DNA of 26,359 bases from Christensenella sp. UBA3798 (GTDB lineage Bacteria > Bacillota > Clostridia > Christensenellales > CAG-1252), in the NCBI GenBank assembly GCA_002368735.1, contig DFEQ01000003.1, positions 1 to 26,359 of the forward strand, in the 5' to 3' direction. The notes under the pieces are model-generated. The model had not been told where the DNA came from, searched no databases, and worked only from the letters and a program-made list of their open reading frames with translations. A program made the position numbers and the translations under genes. Within the stretch, counting starts at the first letter, position 1. Every line of letters begins with the position of its first letter. Shown here piece by piece: positions 16,001-22,710 of this stretch.

Positions 16001-17169
16001 TCCGACGTTATCTCGGTCCCCTCGTCGTTTTGGTAGTGGACGACGTAAGGAACGGGCTTGATATCAAAGGAAAGGTCCACGTAATCGCCTACGGAAATGC
16101 CGTAGGTGCTAAGGTCAGTGGTAAAGATGACGCGATAGACGTAGGAGCCTACCTCGGTGGGATGATAGAGGTCGCTGTCCTCACCGTCCGCGGCAATGAC
16201 ACGCGCGACGCCCTCCGAAGAGGGATAATAGAGGAGCACCGTTTCGTAGTTTGCCCCCGCGATGGCGGAGAGCTTGGTCATGGAAGCCGAGTTCAGCTTG
16301 ACGTCGCGAGAGGCGTCCGCATAGACCGAGAAGGAATTTAATTCAAAGGATATCGTCTCGCAAGTGACGGAGAATTCACGATAGAAGAGATAGTCGTCCC
16401 CGTCTTTCTCCAGGGAAGCTGCCTGCGTGCGCGACAAATCGACGTCGTCGTGGATGACGACCGTCAAGCGGTACTTCCCCACCTTGTTGATATGCTCGGT
16501 AACGCTGTAGACGCCCGCCGAATAATACTCGACGACAAGATCGTAATTGGCAGATACACTTTCGACCTCGCTATCACCGAGGAATAGTTTGGTACCTGTC
16601 ACAACTTGGCTGTAATAGTCGGCTCCGCTGTCAGGCAGAAGGATATCCCCCGCCCCGCTGATGGAGGTGCCGCCCGCGACCCTATCGTCCAAAAAGGCGC
16701 TGTACAGATAGAGGTTTTGATTATAAATGCGGAAGGAGGACGCGCCGATAGAGACGTCGGCGATGATGGATTGCAAAGAATCGGAATAATAGCCCGAAAG
16801 GGTAGAATTAACGGCGACGACGGAGACGGTATAGGAGCCGACGGCTGAAGGCGCGCCAAGAAGCGCCGCATCGTTCGACGCATCGCGATACGCCAGTTTG
16901 AAATTAGACTTGAAAGAGTCGTCCACTACCCAAGCAGACCTATCCGAACTCTTGTACACGATAAAACCGAGCTCGACCTCGCTGCCCGAATAGACGATGC
17001 CCGAGGGGAGGAAATCACCCGACGCCGTAGTAACCTCGGCTGACAGATATGTCACCGAAGAATCCGCGGCGGCAAAGTCAACGGAGAGAGCAAAGGAGAA
17101 TAGGAATATCGCCAATAGGAATATCAGCGAAAGAGCGATGATTGATTTGTATCGGGCATTTGCGCGCAT
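10024..17169 (-). CDS. Giant exported repeat protein with C-terminal membrane anchor and cytosolic tail
   Basis: A 2381-residue protein. Residues 1-36 are a signal peptide (basic start, long hydrophobic core, FAAADSS). From about 40 to 2060 there are many beta-rich units of roughly 90-120 residues. Each ends in a phrase such as VGSYVYRVIF, PGLYKIIVTF, VGTYRLKMTF or PGNYDVEVVF, preceded by YD/YN and charged segments, as in bacterial Ig-like/MBG-type surface repeats; the unit near 1570-1660 (KIYGDADPADGF) is clearly MBG-like. One transmembrane helix lies at about 2065-2092, followed by a 290-residue tail: Lys-rich, then Ala/Pro/Glu-rich, a highly charged Lys/Glu helix near 2240-2280, and an acidic end. 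The start is chosen from GAGG at proper spacing; the frame extends 15 codons further. It is probably an adhesin or scaffold; the ligand is unknown. Confidence 0.85.
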   Translation of the reverse strand: MRANARYKSIIALSLIFLLAIFLFSFALSVDFAAADSSVTYLSAEVTTASGDFLPSGIVYSGSEVELGFIVYKSSDRSAWVVDDSFKSNFKLAYRDASNDAALLGAPSAVGSYTVSVVAVNSTLSGYYSDSLQSIIADVSIGASSFRIYNQNLYLYSAFLDDRVAGGTSISGAGDILLPDSGADYYSQVVTGTKLFLGDSEVESVSANYDLVVEYYSAGVYSVTEHINKVGKYRLTVVIHDDVDLSRTQAASLEKDGDDYLFYREFSVTCETISFELNSFSVYADASRDVKLNSASMTKLSAIAGANYETVLLYYPSSEGVARVIAADGEDSDLYHPTEVGSYVYRVIFTTDLSTYGISVGDYVDLSFDIKPVPYVVHYQNDEGTEITSDTIPYDGTTALVLNPIFRDLDGVDIGSVIKQTGEFKYSSSYAYYNGAEWLDENIEPIAPGLYKIIVTFSESATVGTYTIPSVIEHLFRIVKGDLEVGTSTKTYNMPLGELAIPTFTFTSQRGDESATVGAYTVKYYKEDGTYLGTTAPTEVGGYVYELTVTNAIEDLHVTAGATYRGSYSITYRPIDIGSQGSNVVFRDGIDHETVLLDGGEDDDFTIRYYKKSGNILKTLSDEPETSGEYIKQFTAKKALEKYRVAIGDVYSYSYSIAGSSTSAVINTSSLDLTYDGGVKIPSVSFTKDTVPILLTPLVDYQVAYYKERKVDESTTVYDPCDAPLLAGKYRCVVTFLKDDAERGLSAGSFALVTYVIAPAQYNVTFSVSEASVDLVYDAKPKAFDLSFTYKSRPITVGASVKYATTDGEFGDAAFTNVGTYRVKAVLADDKSGSLKVVHTDVDKSGGSTLNDGPLSFEIVKLSLRVVFEVPLGYNRMWVNDETIVAPVVKYTCINGRYKDTTLTAADFAGSSYLIDLGETVTYHRSNNSGISYDVEIEPKTPGDYKQSVALTNANVVMSAVWAVGDDNGVVQEPALAEGVASQRFMVTPREVLVKYTYDAAKDSLYYTGDSKGVTKIDFMAYDGATHDYTTDVSALFADDYHVYYMISDSAGTIPPGTEGSLDKPDEKSYYVARVLLDYDPDSEKDHTYLTKYTFKEGRNQDGLLEESALSRECYVDDVFRIKDQNKLDVVFNMPETFAANGKNKVISAVFYNNFSVVGLEEGEGKDYKITYLNEDDDENTTSYSEVGTYRLKMTFLKDNVAYRLESYAGVYSGSDNLYIKEGDTLVYTFSVFPKRQMKVALVAPDSMYYDNTAKAYAARFTVEEDKVECTVTLTEGTHYRLRYYDVDAAAYLSAAPVVPGNYDVEVVFLMDLLDYTYEGKDIKKDGFYTISESPSEGKVATPRTEEGFTIKQAVLVIGGVKAMDKSFDGTTAATFNESIKTVSIKVVDGKKCGENVHNVTALTLIGSLSGSFVTDIPGEGIAINLDEDGGKYSLPAELSKYYILEHPALSASISKAIIEVRLKDSPNEEPLVSREYNPYAIDSTINYRLQYDEALLTKVFPDLDLSALTVGELSYEKGEGNGNSVGKYLIVLNDLRLNDESGVLYSGKKISDLFDLSLQPNCYYEIKARAITLTVTAGQNKIYGDADPADGFDVKITDGRLIYGDSISYVASRKSGETIGSYLIEISDVRVTGSKGENVGSNYNITVKTDYFHINKRKLLIVVPENQTTNYHDGFAESSFVRVSDITLDEAGKDVTAEFLLSPAASHDRLSGKLAYLPTDDPLKFLITQGSLNSVVNALGKNVSSNYEITFFEGEEPKYYVMTPINVKVKLSEKAVLQKYYGDKEPIIAFEVIDNEENKLALDGLTIASASSIGRDAGENAGVYYLKNDNIQKSFFVYDNGIDVSDYFSFTVMRWDDTMWREVSDVVFTILPRPIIVTVEDVTYQNTGRAIAPTIKYLNANGSRLSATLREDVESKMNFVVPEVAYIDGENMVTPVLEGEADPNYQVTLQAGRITVVYMQNVITVTPISTTDEIYESNGYIFSGIMLYKSVRFYRIETANGEQPTRELSISLPVDKEVAGDGLVVVALRQDGSSKAFSFEQSGQTIVYQDNGAYYVAIAEVQEWFYVIWGVVIVIALVALYFLIRLLVFLIKKLKKKAAANATKPKKEKKKKKNKTPAGAFTPSESGANAVAPATNDSDSLFSDSAVIDSAPRTAPAPVAPVEESAASDDMFTDVAPTESAAPVTPSAPLTTESDAASDALVSDAPVVESAPARVAPVAPVTPVTPAAPTPAPAPIEEDPKAKKKREKELKELEKKEKKEKKEREKREKEAKKNAKMEENKPKGFMPSSFKPKGDRSAAYAPTRSFTEDLFNEDPASLDIGDSMLSDSNTQDDAIVVPPTSNAGGSGDDELIISRGGGFALEDDADEVGPDGKKKTDGDE

Positions 17170-17180
17170 CGTGTACCTCG

Positions 17181-17200
17181 TTATGCATAAATATGCATAA
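17181..17200. promoter_or_regulatory. Palindrome at the transcript start of the giant protein gene
   Basis: TTATGCAT and ATGCATAA are perfect inverted 8-mers around 4 bp, lying between the -10 box and the ribosome-binding site. It is an operator candidate or a leader hairpin. Confidence 0.5.
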
Positions 17201-17202
17201 TA

Positions 17203-17208
17203 ATTGTA
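17203..17208 (-). promoter_or_regulatory. -10 box of the giant protein gene
   Basis: TACAAT on the minus strand, 34 nt before the ATG at 17169. The -35 at the right distance (TTGCAC) is poor, which fits a regulated promoter or read-through from the upstream gene. Confidence 0.5.
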
Positions 17209-17235
17209 GCACATTTCGCGCGCGCGTGCAATACT

Positions 17236-17982
17236 TTATCCCGAAAAACAGGAGTTCTTGATGACATTTCCGACGGCGTCTGCGAAAAAGCGTTTGGTAC
17301 CATCCCCCTCCCCCGTGCGCTCATAGCCGAAGGAAAGCATCATTTCGGGGACTGTACAGCCGTCGAAACAGACCTTCATTTCTTCGTAATATGCGGTTAT
17401 TTCCGAATTTTTTAAACAAAACGGTATTAGGAGCGATACCTCTGCTCGCTCGGACAAAATATCCACGCCCAACATCCTCGTCAAGAAGTCGAGGGATAAG
17501 TCCACGTCCGCGCGCACGATAAGAGACTCCCCCTCCCGCAGGAAGGAAACACTTTCCAATCTCCACTGCACGCAAAAGGCTTCCTCCGAGAAGTCTACGA
17601 TAAGATAAAAGAGGACGGCAAGCTCCTCCGCCCCAAGGGGCGAATCAAGGGAGAGCAAGGGAGCGTCGGACAGGAAAGACAGGACTTCTTCTCGCGTCGA
17701 GAAGCCGAGAGCGAACATGGCGTCATCCGTATCCGGAAGCTCGCCTTCCGCAAAGCTCCGCGCGTATTTGCCCCTCTCGGATAGAGAATAAAGTGTCGGA
17801 AACTCTTCCCCCTTCTCTATTATCTCGACATCCTTTCTTTCCTCTTTTTTCTCGCTCTGTCGCTCTATGACGGGCAATGCGGAAAGATAGGCGGCATCAG
17901 CGTCCTCCTTTGCGGCAAAGACGCCGAGCGCTGTCGTCAATAGGATAACGGTGACCATCGAAAGTGCAAAGAGGACTTTCAT
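17236..17982 (-). CDS. Secreted or membrane-tethered protein of unknown family
   Basis: A 248-residue protein that I do not recognise. Residues 1-25 (MKVLFALSMVTVILLTTALGVFAA) form a signal peptide or N-terminal anchor. A charged Glu/Lys linker at about 45-60 follows, then a globular domain with several beta-like stretches (SLIVRADVDLSLDFL, AEVSLLIPFCL). Two Cys near the middle and one at the end are not in a clear motif. The ATG at 17982 overlaps the TGA of the hydrolase gene (ATGA), with GGAGAAAAG upstream, so the two are coupled; an in-frame ATG at 18009 lies inside the hydrolase gene. No terminator is seen before the giant protein gene 66 nt downstream, so all three may be partly cotranscribed. 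Confidence 0.7.
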   Translation of the reverse strand: MKVLFALSMVTVILLTTALGVFAAKEDADAAYLSALPVIERQSEKKEERKDVEIIEKGEEFPTLYSLSERGKYARSFAEGELPDTDDAMFALGFSTREEVLSFLSDAPLLSLDSPLGAEELAVLFYLIVDFSEEAFCVQWRLESVSFLREGESLIVRADVDLSLDFLTRMLGVDILSERAEVSLLIPFCLKNSEITAYYEEMKVCFDGCTVPEMMLSFGYERTGEGDGTKRFFADAVGNVIKNSCFSG

Positions 17983-18857
17983 CTCTTTTCTCCATACAAG
18001 CATCCGCACATCTTCTCGTATATAACGCCGCGCGCCCTCTTTCCCTCCGCCGTGGGCATCAAGGGATAACAGTGCTGAGCTTCTCGCCCTTCGATATAGG
18101 TAACTTTTGCCCCGGATGATGCGTGCCGGTGCAGAAAGCGGAGGATATCGGGGCGAAAGCGCTCCTTTTCCCCTGCAAAGAGTAAAATACCCTTGCCCGC
18201 GTAGTTTCCGTAAAAGGGGCTTACCCTAACGTCTTCCGACTTCAAATCATCTTTCCACAGCTCAGCCGCGTAGTCGAGCTTCGACATGGACAATACGACA
18301 TCCCCCTTTATCTGCCGCCCCTCTTCCCCCACATTTAAAAGCACCCAAGGCGAGATGGCGACGACCGAGCCTGCGGAAGCATTCTCCGAGGCGAGCGCAA
18401 GCGCAAGGGAGGCGCCGCTACTATCCCCTATCAAGCACACTTCGCCCTTCTTATATAAAAAAGCATAAAAGTTATTTAGCAGCGCAAAGCAGGATATCGC
18501 GTTTGCCAGCGGTAGCTTGGGATAGAGTGGGAAGTACACCCTCGCGTGTAGGTTTCGGGCAAGATCGGCAGCAAAACGCAGATGAAAGCGACGATAATTG
18601 TTGACGTACCCGCTTCCATGCAGGTACATCACGATATTTGGCGTATCCACCTCAGCGGGAACAAACAGGAAATAGTTCATGCCGCAGTAAACGCCCTTCT
18701 CCGCTTTTACACCCGAAAAATGCGGGAGCCGCCCCTCCCTCCGTAAACGCGACAAGGCGTTCTTTCGCATCTCGTCGTAAAACTCTCTTTCGGAGACATC
18801 CTTCGACGCGCCGGACAGGCGCAACAGGCACTCCATTATCTCGCCCGATACACTCAT
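17979..18857 (-). CDS. Alpha/beta hydrolase (hormone-sensitive-lipase type)
   Basis: A 292-residue cytoplasmic hydrolase, probably a carboxylesterase. MYLHGSGYVNN near residue 77 is the oxyanion-hole HGGG-type motif with Ser in place of the third residue. GDSSGASLALALA near 143 is the nucleophile elbow, with Ser145 the likely nucleophile. Asp in FRPD near 236 and His in AQHCYPL near 261 complete the triad. The order and spacing fit alpha/beta hydrolase fold 3. The substrate cannot be predicted. The start at 18857 is favoured over an upstream GTG (18878), because a -10-like CATACT lies 6 nt before this ATG and inside the GTG-initiated extension. It overlaps the next gene by 4 nt. Confidence 0.82.
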   Translation of the reverse strand: MSVSGEIMECLLRLSGASKDVSEREFYDEMRKNALSRLRREGRLPHFSGVKAEKGVYCGMNYFLFVPAEVDTPNIVMYLHGSGYVNNYRRFHLRFAADLARNLHARVYFPLYPKLPLANAISCFALLNNFYAFLYKKGEVCLIGDSSGASLALALASENASAGSVVAISPWVLLNVGEEGRQIKGDVVLSMSKLDYAAELWKDDLKSEDVRVSPFYGNYAGKGILLFAGEKERFRPDILRFLHRHASSGAKVTYIEGREAQHCYPLMPTAEGKRARGVIYEKMCGCLYGEKR

Positions 18858-18863
18858 AGCCAA

Positions 18864-18869
18864 AGTATG
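18864..18869 (-). promoter_or_regulatory. Probable -10 box of the hydrolase gene (leaderless)
   Basis: CATACT on the minus strand, 6 nt before the ATG at 18857. The -35 region is weak. Confidence 0.5.
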
Positions 18870-18912
18870 GACAGGCACGATATTGTTTAACTACATAAAA
18901 GGATATTCGGGT

Positions 18913-18941
18913 AAAAAAAAGAGGCGTGCACGCGGCACGCC
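18913..18941 (-). terminator. Terminator of the transketolase genes
   Basis: On the minus strand GGCGTG pairs with CACGCC around a GC-rich loop and is followed by TCTTTTTTTT. It lies just past the stop codon of the transketolase C-terminal subunit. Confidence 0.88.
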
Positions 18942-18958
18942 CCATAGATCGATAATTA

Positions 18959-19921
18959 TTATTTGCCGAGGAGAGCAAGGACGTTCTTTTCGATGCCCGC
19001 CGCGTCTATCTCGTAATGGGCGAGGATATCCTTCCTTGCGCCGATGATAGAGAACTCGTCGGGGATGCCGAGACGCTTGAAGTGTTTCACGCATCCATTC
19101 TCCGCGATGACCTCTGCGACCGCACTGCCAAGCGCGCCTATCACGTTGTGGTCCTCCGCAGTGATGATGCCGCCCGTCTCCTTCATCGCCTTGATTATCT
19201 CATCCTTGTCGATGGGCTTGATAGTGTGCATATTTACCACGCGAAGCGAAACGCCTTTCTCCTTCAAAGACTGTGCCGCGAGGAGAGCTTGATACACCGT
19301 GCTGCCGCACGCGATGACGGTGAAGTCAGTGCCTTCCGCCATACGCACCGCCTTACCTATCTCGAAGCCATAATCGCAAGTATTATACACATCGTAATCG
19401 GTACCGCGGTTGATACGGATATACATAGGACCGTATTTGTCATAGACCGCCTTGGTGGCAAGCTGCGTTTCGATGTAGTCAGCGGGACAAATGATGGTCA
19501 AATTCGCCATACCGCGAAGCGCCGCGATATCCTCAAGCGCGTGGTGGGTACTGCCTGCCTGCGAGAAGGAGGTACCGCCGTGCGAGCCAAGTATCTTGAC
19601 GTTGGCATTCTGATAGCAGATATCGGTATGTATCTGGTCGAGGTCGCGCAGAGAAGCAAATACCGAGAAAGTGGCAGCAAAGGGGACCAGCCCGCCCAAG
19701 GCGAGACCTGCCGCCATGCTTATCATATTTTGCTCCGCGATACCCACGTCAAAGACCCTTTCGGGGTATTTCTTTTGCATAATGGTGACCTTGACGGAAC
19801 CCGCAAGGTCGGCGGAAAGAGCACAAACCTCGGGATGCTGATCCGCAAGCTCCAAAAGCGCCTTACCGAACGCCTCCGTCGTACTTCTTGCTTCCGATCC
19901 GATAATAGCGAAGTCTTTCAT
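18959..19921 (-). CDS. Transketolase, C-terminal subunit
   Basis: A 320-residue protein holding the pyrimidine-binding and C-terminal domains of transketolase. GIAEQNMISMAAGLA near residue 60 contains the Glu that contacts the thiamine pyrophosphate aminopyrimidine. FASLRDLDQIHTDICYQNANVKILGSHGG and the C-terminal ITAEDHNVIGALGSAV fit the family. With the N-terminal subunit encoded immediately upstream (no gap between the stop and this ATG), it forms the split transketolase common in Clostridia and archaea. The complete enzyme moves two-carbon units in the non-oxidative pentose phosphate pathway. Confidence 0.95.
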   Translation of the reverse strand: MKDFAIIGSEARSTTEAFGKALLELADQHPEVCALSADLAGSVKVTIMQKKYPERVFDVGIAEQNMISMAAGLALGGLVPFAATFSVFASLRDLDQIHTDICYQNANVKILGSHGGTSFSQAGSTHHALEDIAALRGMANLTIICPADYIETQLATKAVYDKYGPMYIRINRGTDYDVYNTCDYGFEIGKAVRMAEGTDFTVIACGSTVYQALLAAQSLKEKGVSLRVVNMHTIKPIDKDEIIKAMKETGGIITAEDHNVIGALGSAVAEVIAENGCVKHFKRLGIPDEFSIIGARKDILAHYEIDAAGIEKNVLALLGK

Positions 19922-20794
19922 TTATTTGCCCTCCTTTTCCGCTCTGGCGATACGCGCCGCCTCGTAAGCGTCAAGGTCGCGGAATGCTTCCGCAAGCTGC
20001 GCCTCGTCGAGCGTGCCGTAGTGCCACTTGTAATTATCTCTCATAAAGCCGACGCCCTCACCCTTGAAGGTATTGAGGATAATGCAGATGGGCTTGTCCG
20101 TCGCATTCGCCTTTGCCTTTTCGAGGGCGGTGACTATCTCGTCCATATTGTGCCCGTCGATCTCGATAACGTCAAAGCCGAAGGCGCGCCACTTGTCCGC
20201 AAAGGGCTCGAGGCTCATAACGTCCTCGGTGCGGCCGTCTATCATGCACTGATTGCGGTCCACGATGGTGATAAGGTTCGTGACCTTGAAGTGAGAGACG
20301 CTCATCGCCGCCTCCCAAACGCTGCCTTCGTCGCATTCGCCGTCGCCGAGAAGGACGTAGGTGAAATACTTCTTATTGCGAAGCCTTGCCGCCATCGCCA
20401 AGCCAAGTCCGATAGAAAGCCCGTGACCGAGCGAACCTGTGGACGCCTCCAAGCCGGGGACCTTCCTCTTATCGAGGTGAACGCCGAAGGGAGAGCCGGT
20501 ATGGTTGTAAGTGGGCAGCAGCGCCTCGTCCACGATGCCGAGGTCGGCAAGGATGGGAGCGGTGATGACGCCTGCGTGACCCTTGCTGATGATCAAGCGA
20601 TCGCGGTCTTCGTCAAGGTAATTGTCCTTGCTGAAGTTCATCACATAATAATACAGTGCGGTCAGTACGTCCGCACTGCTATATGCGCCTCCGATATGCG
20701 CGCCTTTTGCCCAAACGCAAACTTCCGCGGTCTTATGGCGGAGGGCAGATGCCTTTTTTTCAAGAGTGATCCATTGTTCTTTGGTAAGTGCCAT
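19922..20794 (-). CDS. Transketolase, N-terminal subunit
   Basis: A 290-residue protein with the pyrophosphate-binding half of transketolase. HIGGAYSSADVLTALYYY near residue 33, SKGHAG near 70, GSLGHGLSIGLGLA near 118, and the metal/thiamine pyrophosphate motif beginning GDGECDEGSVWEA near 150 are all present. AGGAGG sits 8 nt before the ATG. Directly followed by the C-terminal subunit gene, and the pair ends at a clear terminator. A promoter overlaps the end of the gene upstream. Confidence 0.95.
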   Translation of the reverse strand: MALTKEQWITLEKKASALRHKTAEVCVWAKGAHIGGAYSSADVLTALYYYVMNFSKDNYLDEDRDRLIISKGHAGVITAPILADLGIVDEALLPTYNHTGSPFGVHLDKRKVPGLEASTGSLGHGLSIGLGLAMAARLRNKKYFTYVLLGDGECDEGSVWEAAMSVSHFKVTNLITIVDRNQCMIDGRTEDVMSLEPFADKWRAFGFDVIEIDGHNMDEIVTALEKAKANATDKPICIILNTFKGEGVGFMRDNYKWHYGTLDEAQLAEAFRDLDAYEAARIARAEKEGK

Positions 20795-20815
20795 ATGTAT
20801 ATCCTCCTGTAAAAT

Positions 20816-20844
20816 ATTATAGTCTACTTACTGCCGAATAGCAA
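20816..20844 (-). promoter_or_regulatory. Promoter of the transketolase pair
   Basis: TTGCTA (20839-20844), 17 nt, TATAAT (20816-20821). The -35 lies within the last codons of the upstream gene. A short leader of about 15 nt carries the AGGAGG. Confidence 0.65.
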
Positions 20845-22710
20845 GTCAAAGAGATATAAAACTACGTCCTCTCCGAAAGAAATTTCATGATAGGAAGGAA
20901 GCTCTTTATCGTTGACGAGCTTCACCGCCGCTTTTGCGGGATGAGCGCCGCCGCGATCGTCAAAAAGCGTGAGACAAGATAGCGCGATCTTTCGGGAAAG
21001 AGCAAGGTATTTCTCCTCCCCCGTCAAGGCATAATACTTGTAGTACGCCACGGCAAAGTGCATTGCCTTATCATGCGTGGAAACGTCGCGGACAGTATCC
21101 TGCCCTACGTCATACATAAAGGTCTCGGGCACGAGGTCGCTCGCGTACTCAAGGGAGGGGAAGCAGAATGCAGAGATCGTCGGAAGCAGCTCTTTCGCTT
21201 TGGAAAGATACCTTTCCTCCCCCGTCAAAGTGCGCAAATCGAGCAACGCGCAAAGGGCGCCGCATAGGATATCCTCGGAATAATCGTACCCCTTGAACGC
21301 TTGGTACAAGTCCTCCTTAAGGAGCTTTTCCGCCCATAGTGACAGAGTCTCAACAAGCTCCTCCGCGAGCAGGTTTTTGCCTTCCTTCCTCAGCGCTTCC
21401 ACAACGAGCGCCACGGGGGTCAACGTATAGGAAGCACTGCTTTTGAAGAGTTCGGAGAGGATGACCGCGCTTGTCATCAAGGCGGTGAGATTGCCCGAGT
21501 AAAGATACTCCTCGTACTTGATGGCGGCAAACAACGGATAGTGACGATATCTTTTATGAAAACGTGCGCGCTTGCGAACGTCATCCATGACCTCGCCTCC
21601 ACGGTAAAAGGCTTCGTCATAGAAGGCGATAGCCTCCTTGACGATAGGCTTATATTCCTCCGCGAGGCGCCCTTTCGCCCCTTCGTGCAGGAGGAAAAGC
21701 AGAGGCGCGGCGCGATCGCCACCCAAATTCAACGGGCTGTGTACGCCGCGTCTTATGACAATTTCGTCACTTGCCCTGTCAAGGGCGGTAAAAGCCCCTC
21801 GGAACGCTCCGTCACCGATAAACTGGTGCTCGATAACGAAGCGAGCGCGCCTTGCGGGGATATCCTTGGGAAGGACGTAGTACGAGCCCAAAATCTCCTG
21901 TTCTTCGCCTCGGATGTTATAGGCGTGTTCGCCCTCACCCGAAGCGGTAATACGCGCGACGCCCCCTTCAAAGGGGATATCTTTCCCCGCGACCGACAGA
22001 GTTTTTGCGCGAGAGGATCGAAAAACGATCTCCCCGCCTTCTTCTGTGACAAGTTCATTTGCCGTCGCCGTCAAAAAGCCAAAGCCTTCCGCTGTGCGGA
22101 AAAGATCCTCTTTATCCTTACAGAGGAAAAAGCGCAATTCGCAGGAATAAACGTCCCCCGGCGAGAGTTTCATCGCGGGCAGGCGCAGTATGGTTTCGCC
22201 CCGACCGTTTCGATCGACGCTGCGCTCCAAGGCGTAGGAATACGACTGACCTTCCGTCATCAGCATCCCAAGGGAGGGAGAAGCGCCGCTGTACCTCTCG
22301 CAATAGGCATAGGCGCATCCCTGTGTACGCAAGTGCGCGTGCACACGGCGGCGCAATGAAAGCGAAGCTTCGTCGTTACTATCCATAAAGGGGAGATAAA
22401 TGCCGAGCTCCCCTTCCTGCACGTCCAAAAGCTCCTTGCCGTCGTTACGAAAGACATAAGAAAACGAGATCGTGCCTTGTCTCTCTTGTACGATAAGGGT
22501 GCAAACGACCTCGTTAAAATACAAAAACTCTGCTGAATAACTCTTCTCGGAAAAGGTGCTCTCTGTGAGAAAATTATTGCCGTAAGGCAAGCCGAACGTC
22601 CGCCCCGTAACGTAGGAGAGCGCCTCGGGGTCAGAGTCCGCCGACAAGCGCTCCACCGCGAAGGTGGTTTTATTGAAATACAGCGAAAGCCCTGCCGCGG
22701 AGAAAGTCAT
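20824..22710 (-). CDS. Large protein with beta-rich N-terminus and helical-repeat C-terminus, possibly six-hairpin glycosidase-like
   Basis: A 628-residue protein with no signal peptide or membrane helix. The first 270 residues are rich in short beta stretches (TISFSYVFRNDG, GDVYSCELRFFL). The second half is helical, with repeated phrases such as YEEYLYSGNLTAL, LRTLTGEERYLSKAKELL and YKYYALTGEEKYLALSRKIAL, which recall the paired helices of alpha/alpha-toroid glycosidases and lyases. I do not recognise the exact family and see no proven catalytic residue. The start overlaps the stop of the transglutaminase lipoprotein (TAATG), so it is probably translated together with it. The TK promoter lies at its 3' end. 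Confidence 0.55.
   Translation of the reverse strand: MTFSAAGLSLYFNKTTFAVERLSADSDPEALSYVTGRTFGLPYGNNFLTESTFSEKSYSAEFLYFNEVVCTLIVQERQGTISFSYVFRNDGKELLDVQEGELGIYLPFMDSNDEASLSLRRRVHAHLRTQGCAYAYCERYSGASPSLGMLMTEGQSYSYALERSVDRNGRGETILRLPAMKLSPGDVYSCELRFFLCKDKEDLFRTAEGFGFLTATANELVTEEGGEIVFRSSRAKTLSVAGKDIPFEGGVARITASGEGEHAYNIRGEEQEILGSYYVLPKDIPARRARFVIEHQFIGDGAFRGAFTALDRASDEIVIRRGVHSPLNLGGDRAAPLLFLLHEGAKGRLAEEYKPIVKEAIAFYDEAFYRGGEVMDDVRKRARFHKRYRHYPLFAAIKYEEYLYSGNLTALMTSAVILSELFKSSASYTLTPVALVVEALRKEGKNLLAEELVETLSLWAEKLLKEDLYQAFKGYDYSEDILCGALCALLDLRTLTGEERYLSKAKELLPTISAFCFPSLEYASDLVPETFMYDVGQDTVRDVSTHDKAMHFAVAYYKYYALTGEEKYLALSRKIALSCLTLFDDRGGAHPAKAAVKLVNDKELPSYHEISFGEDVVLYLFDLLFGSK

Noticed and set aside
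19016..20812. 598-residue open frame on the plus strand opposite the transketolase genes
   Set aside because: It is antisense to two clear, motif-complete enzymes and has no ribosome-binding site or recognisable domain; it arises from the codon bias of the real strand.
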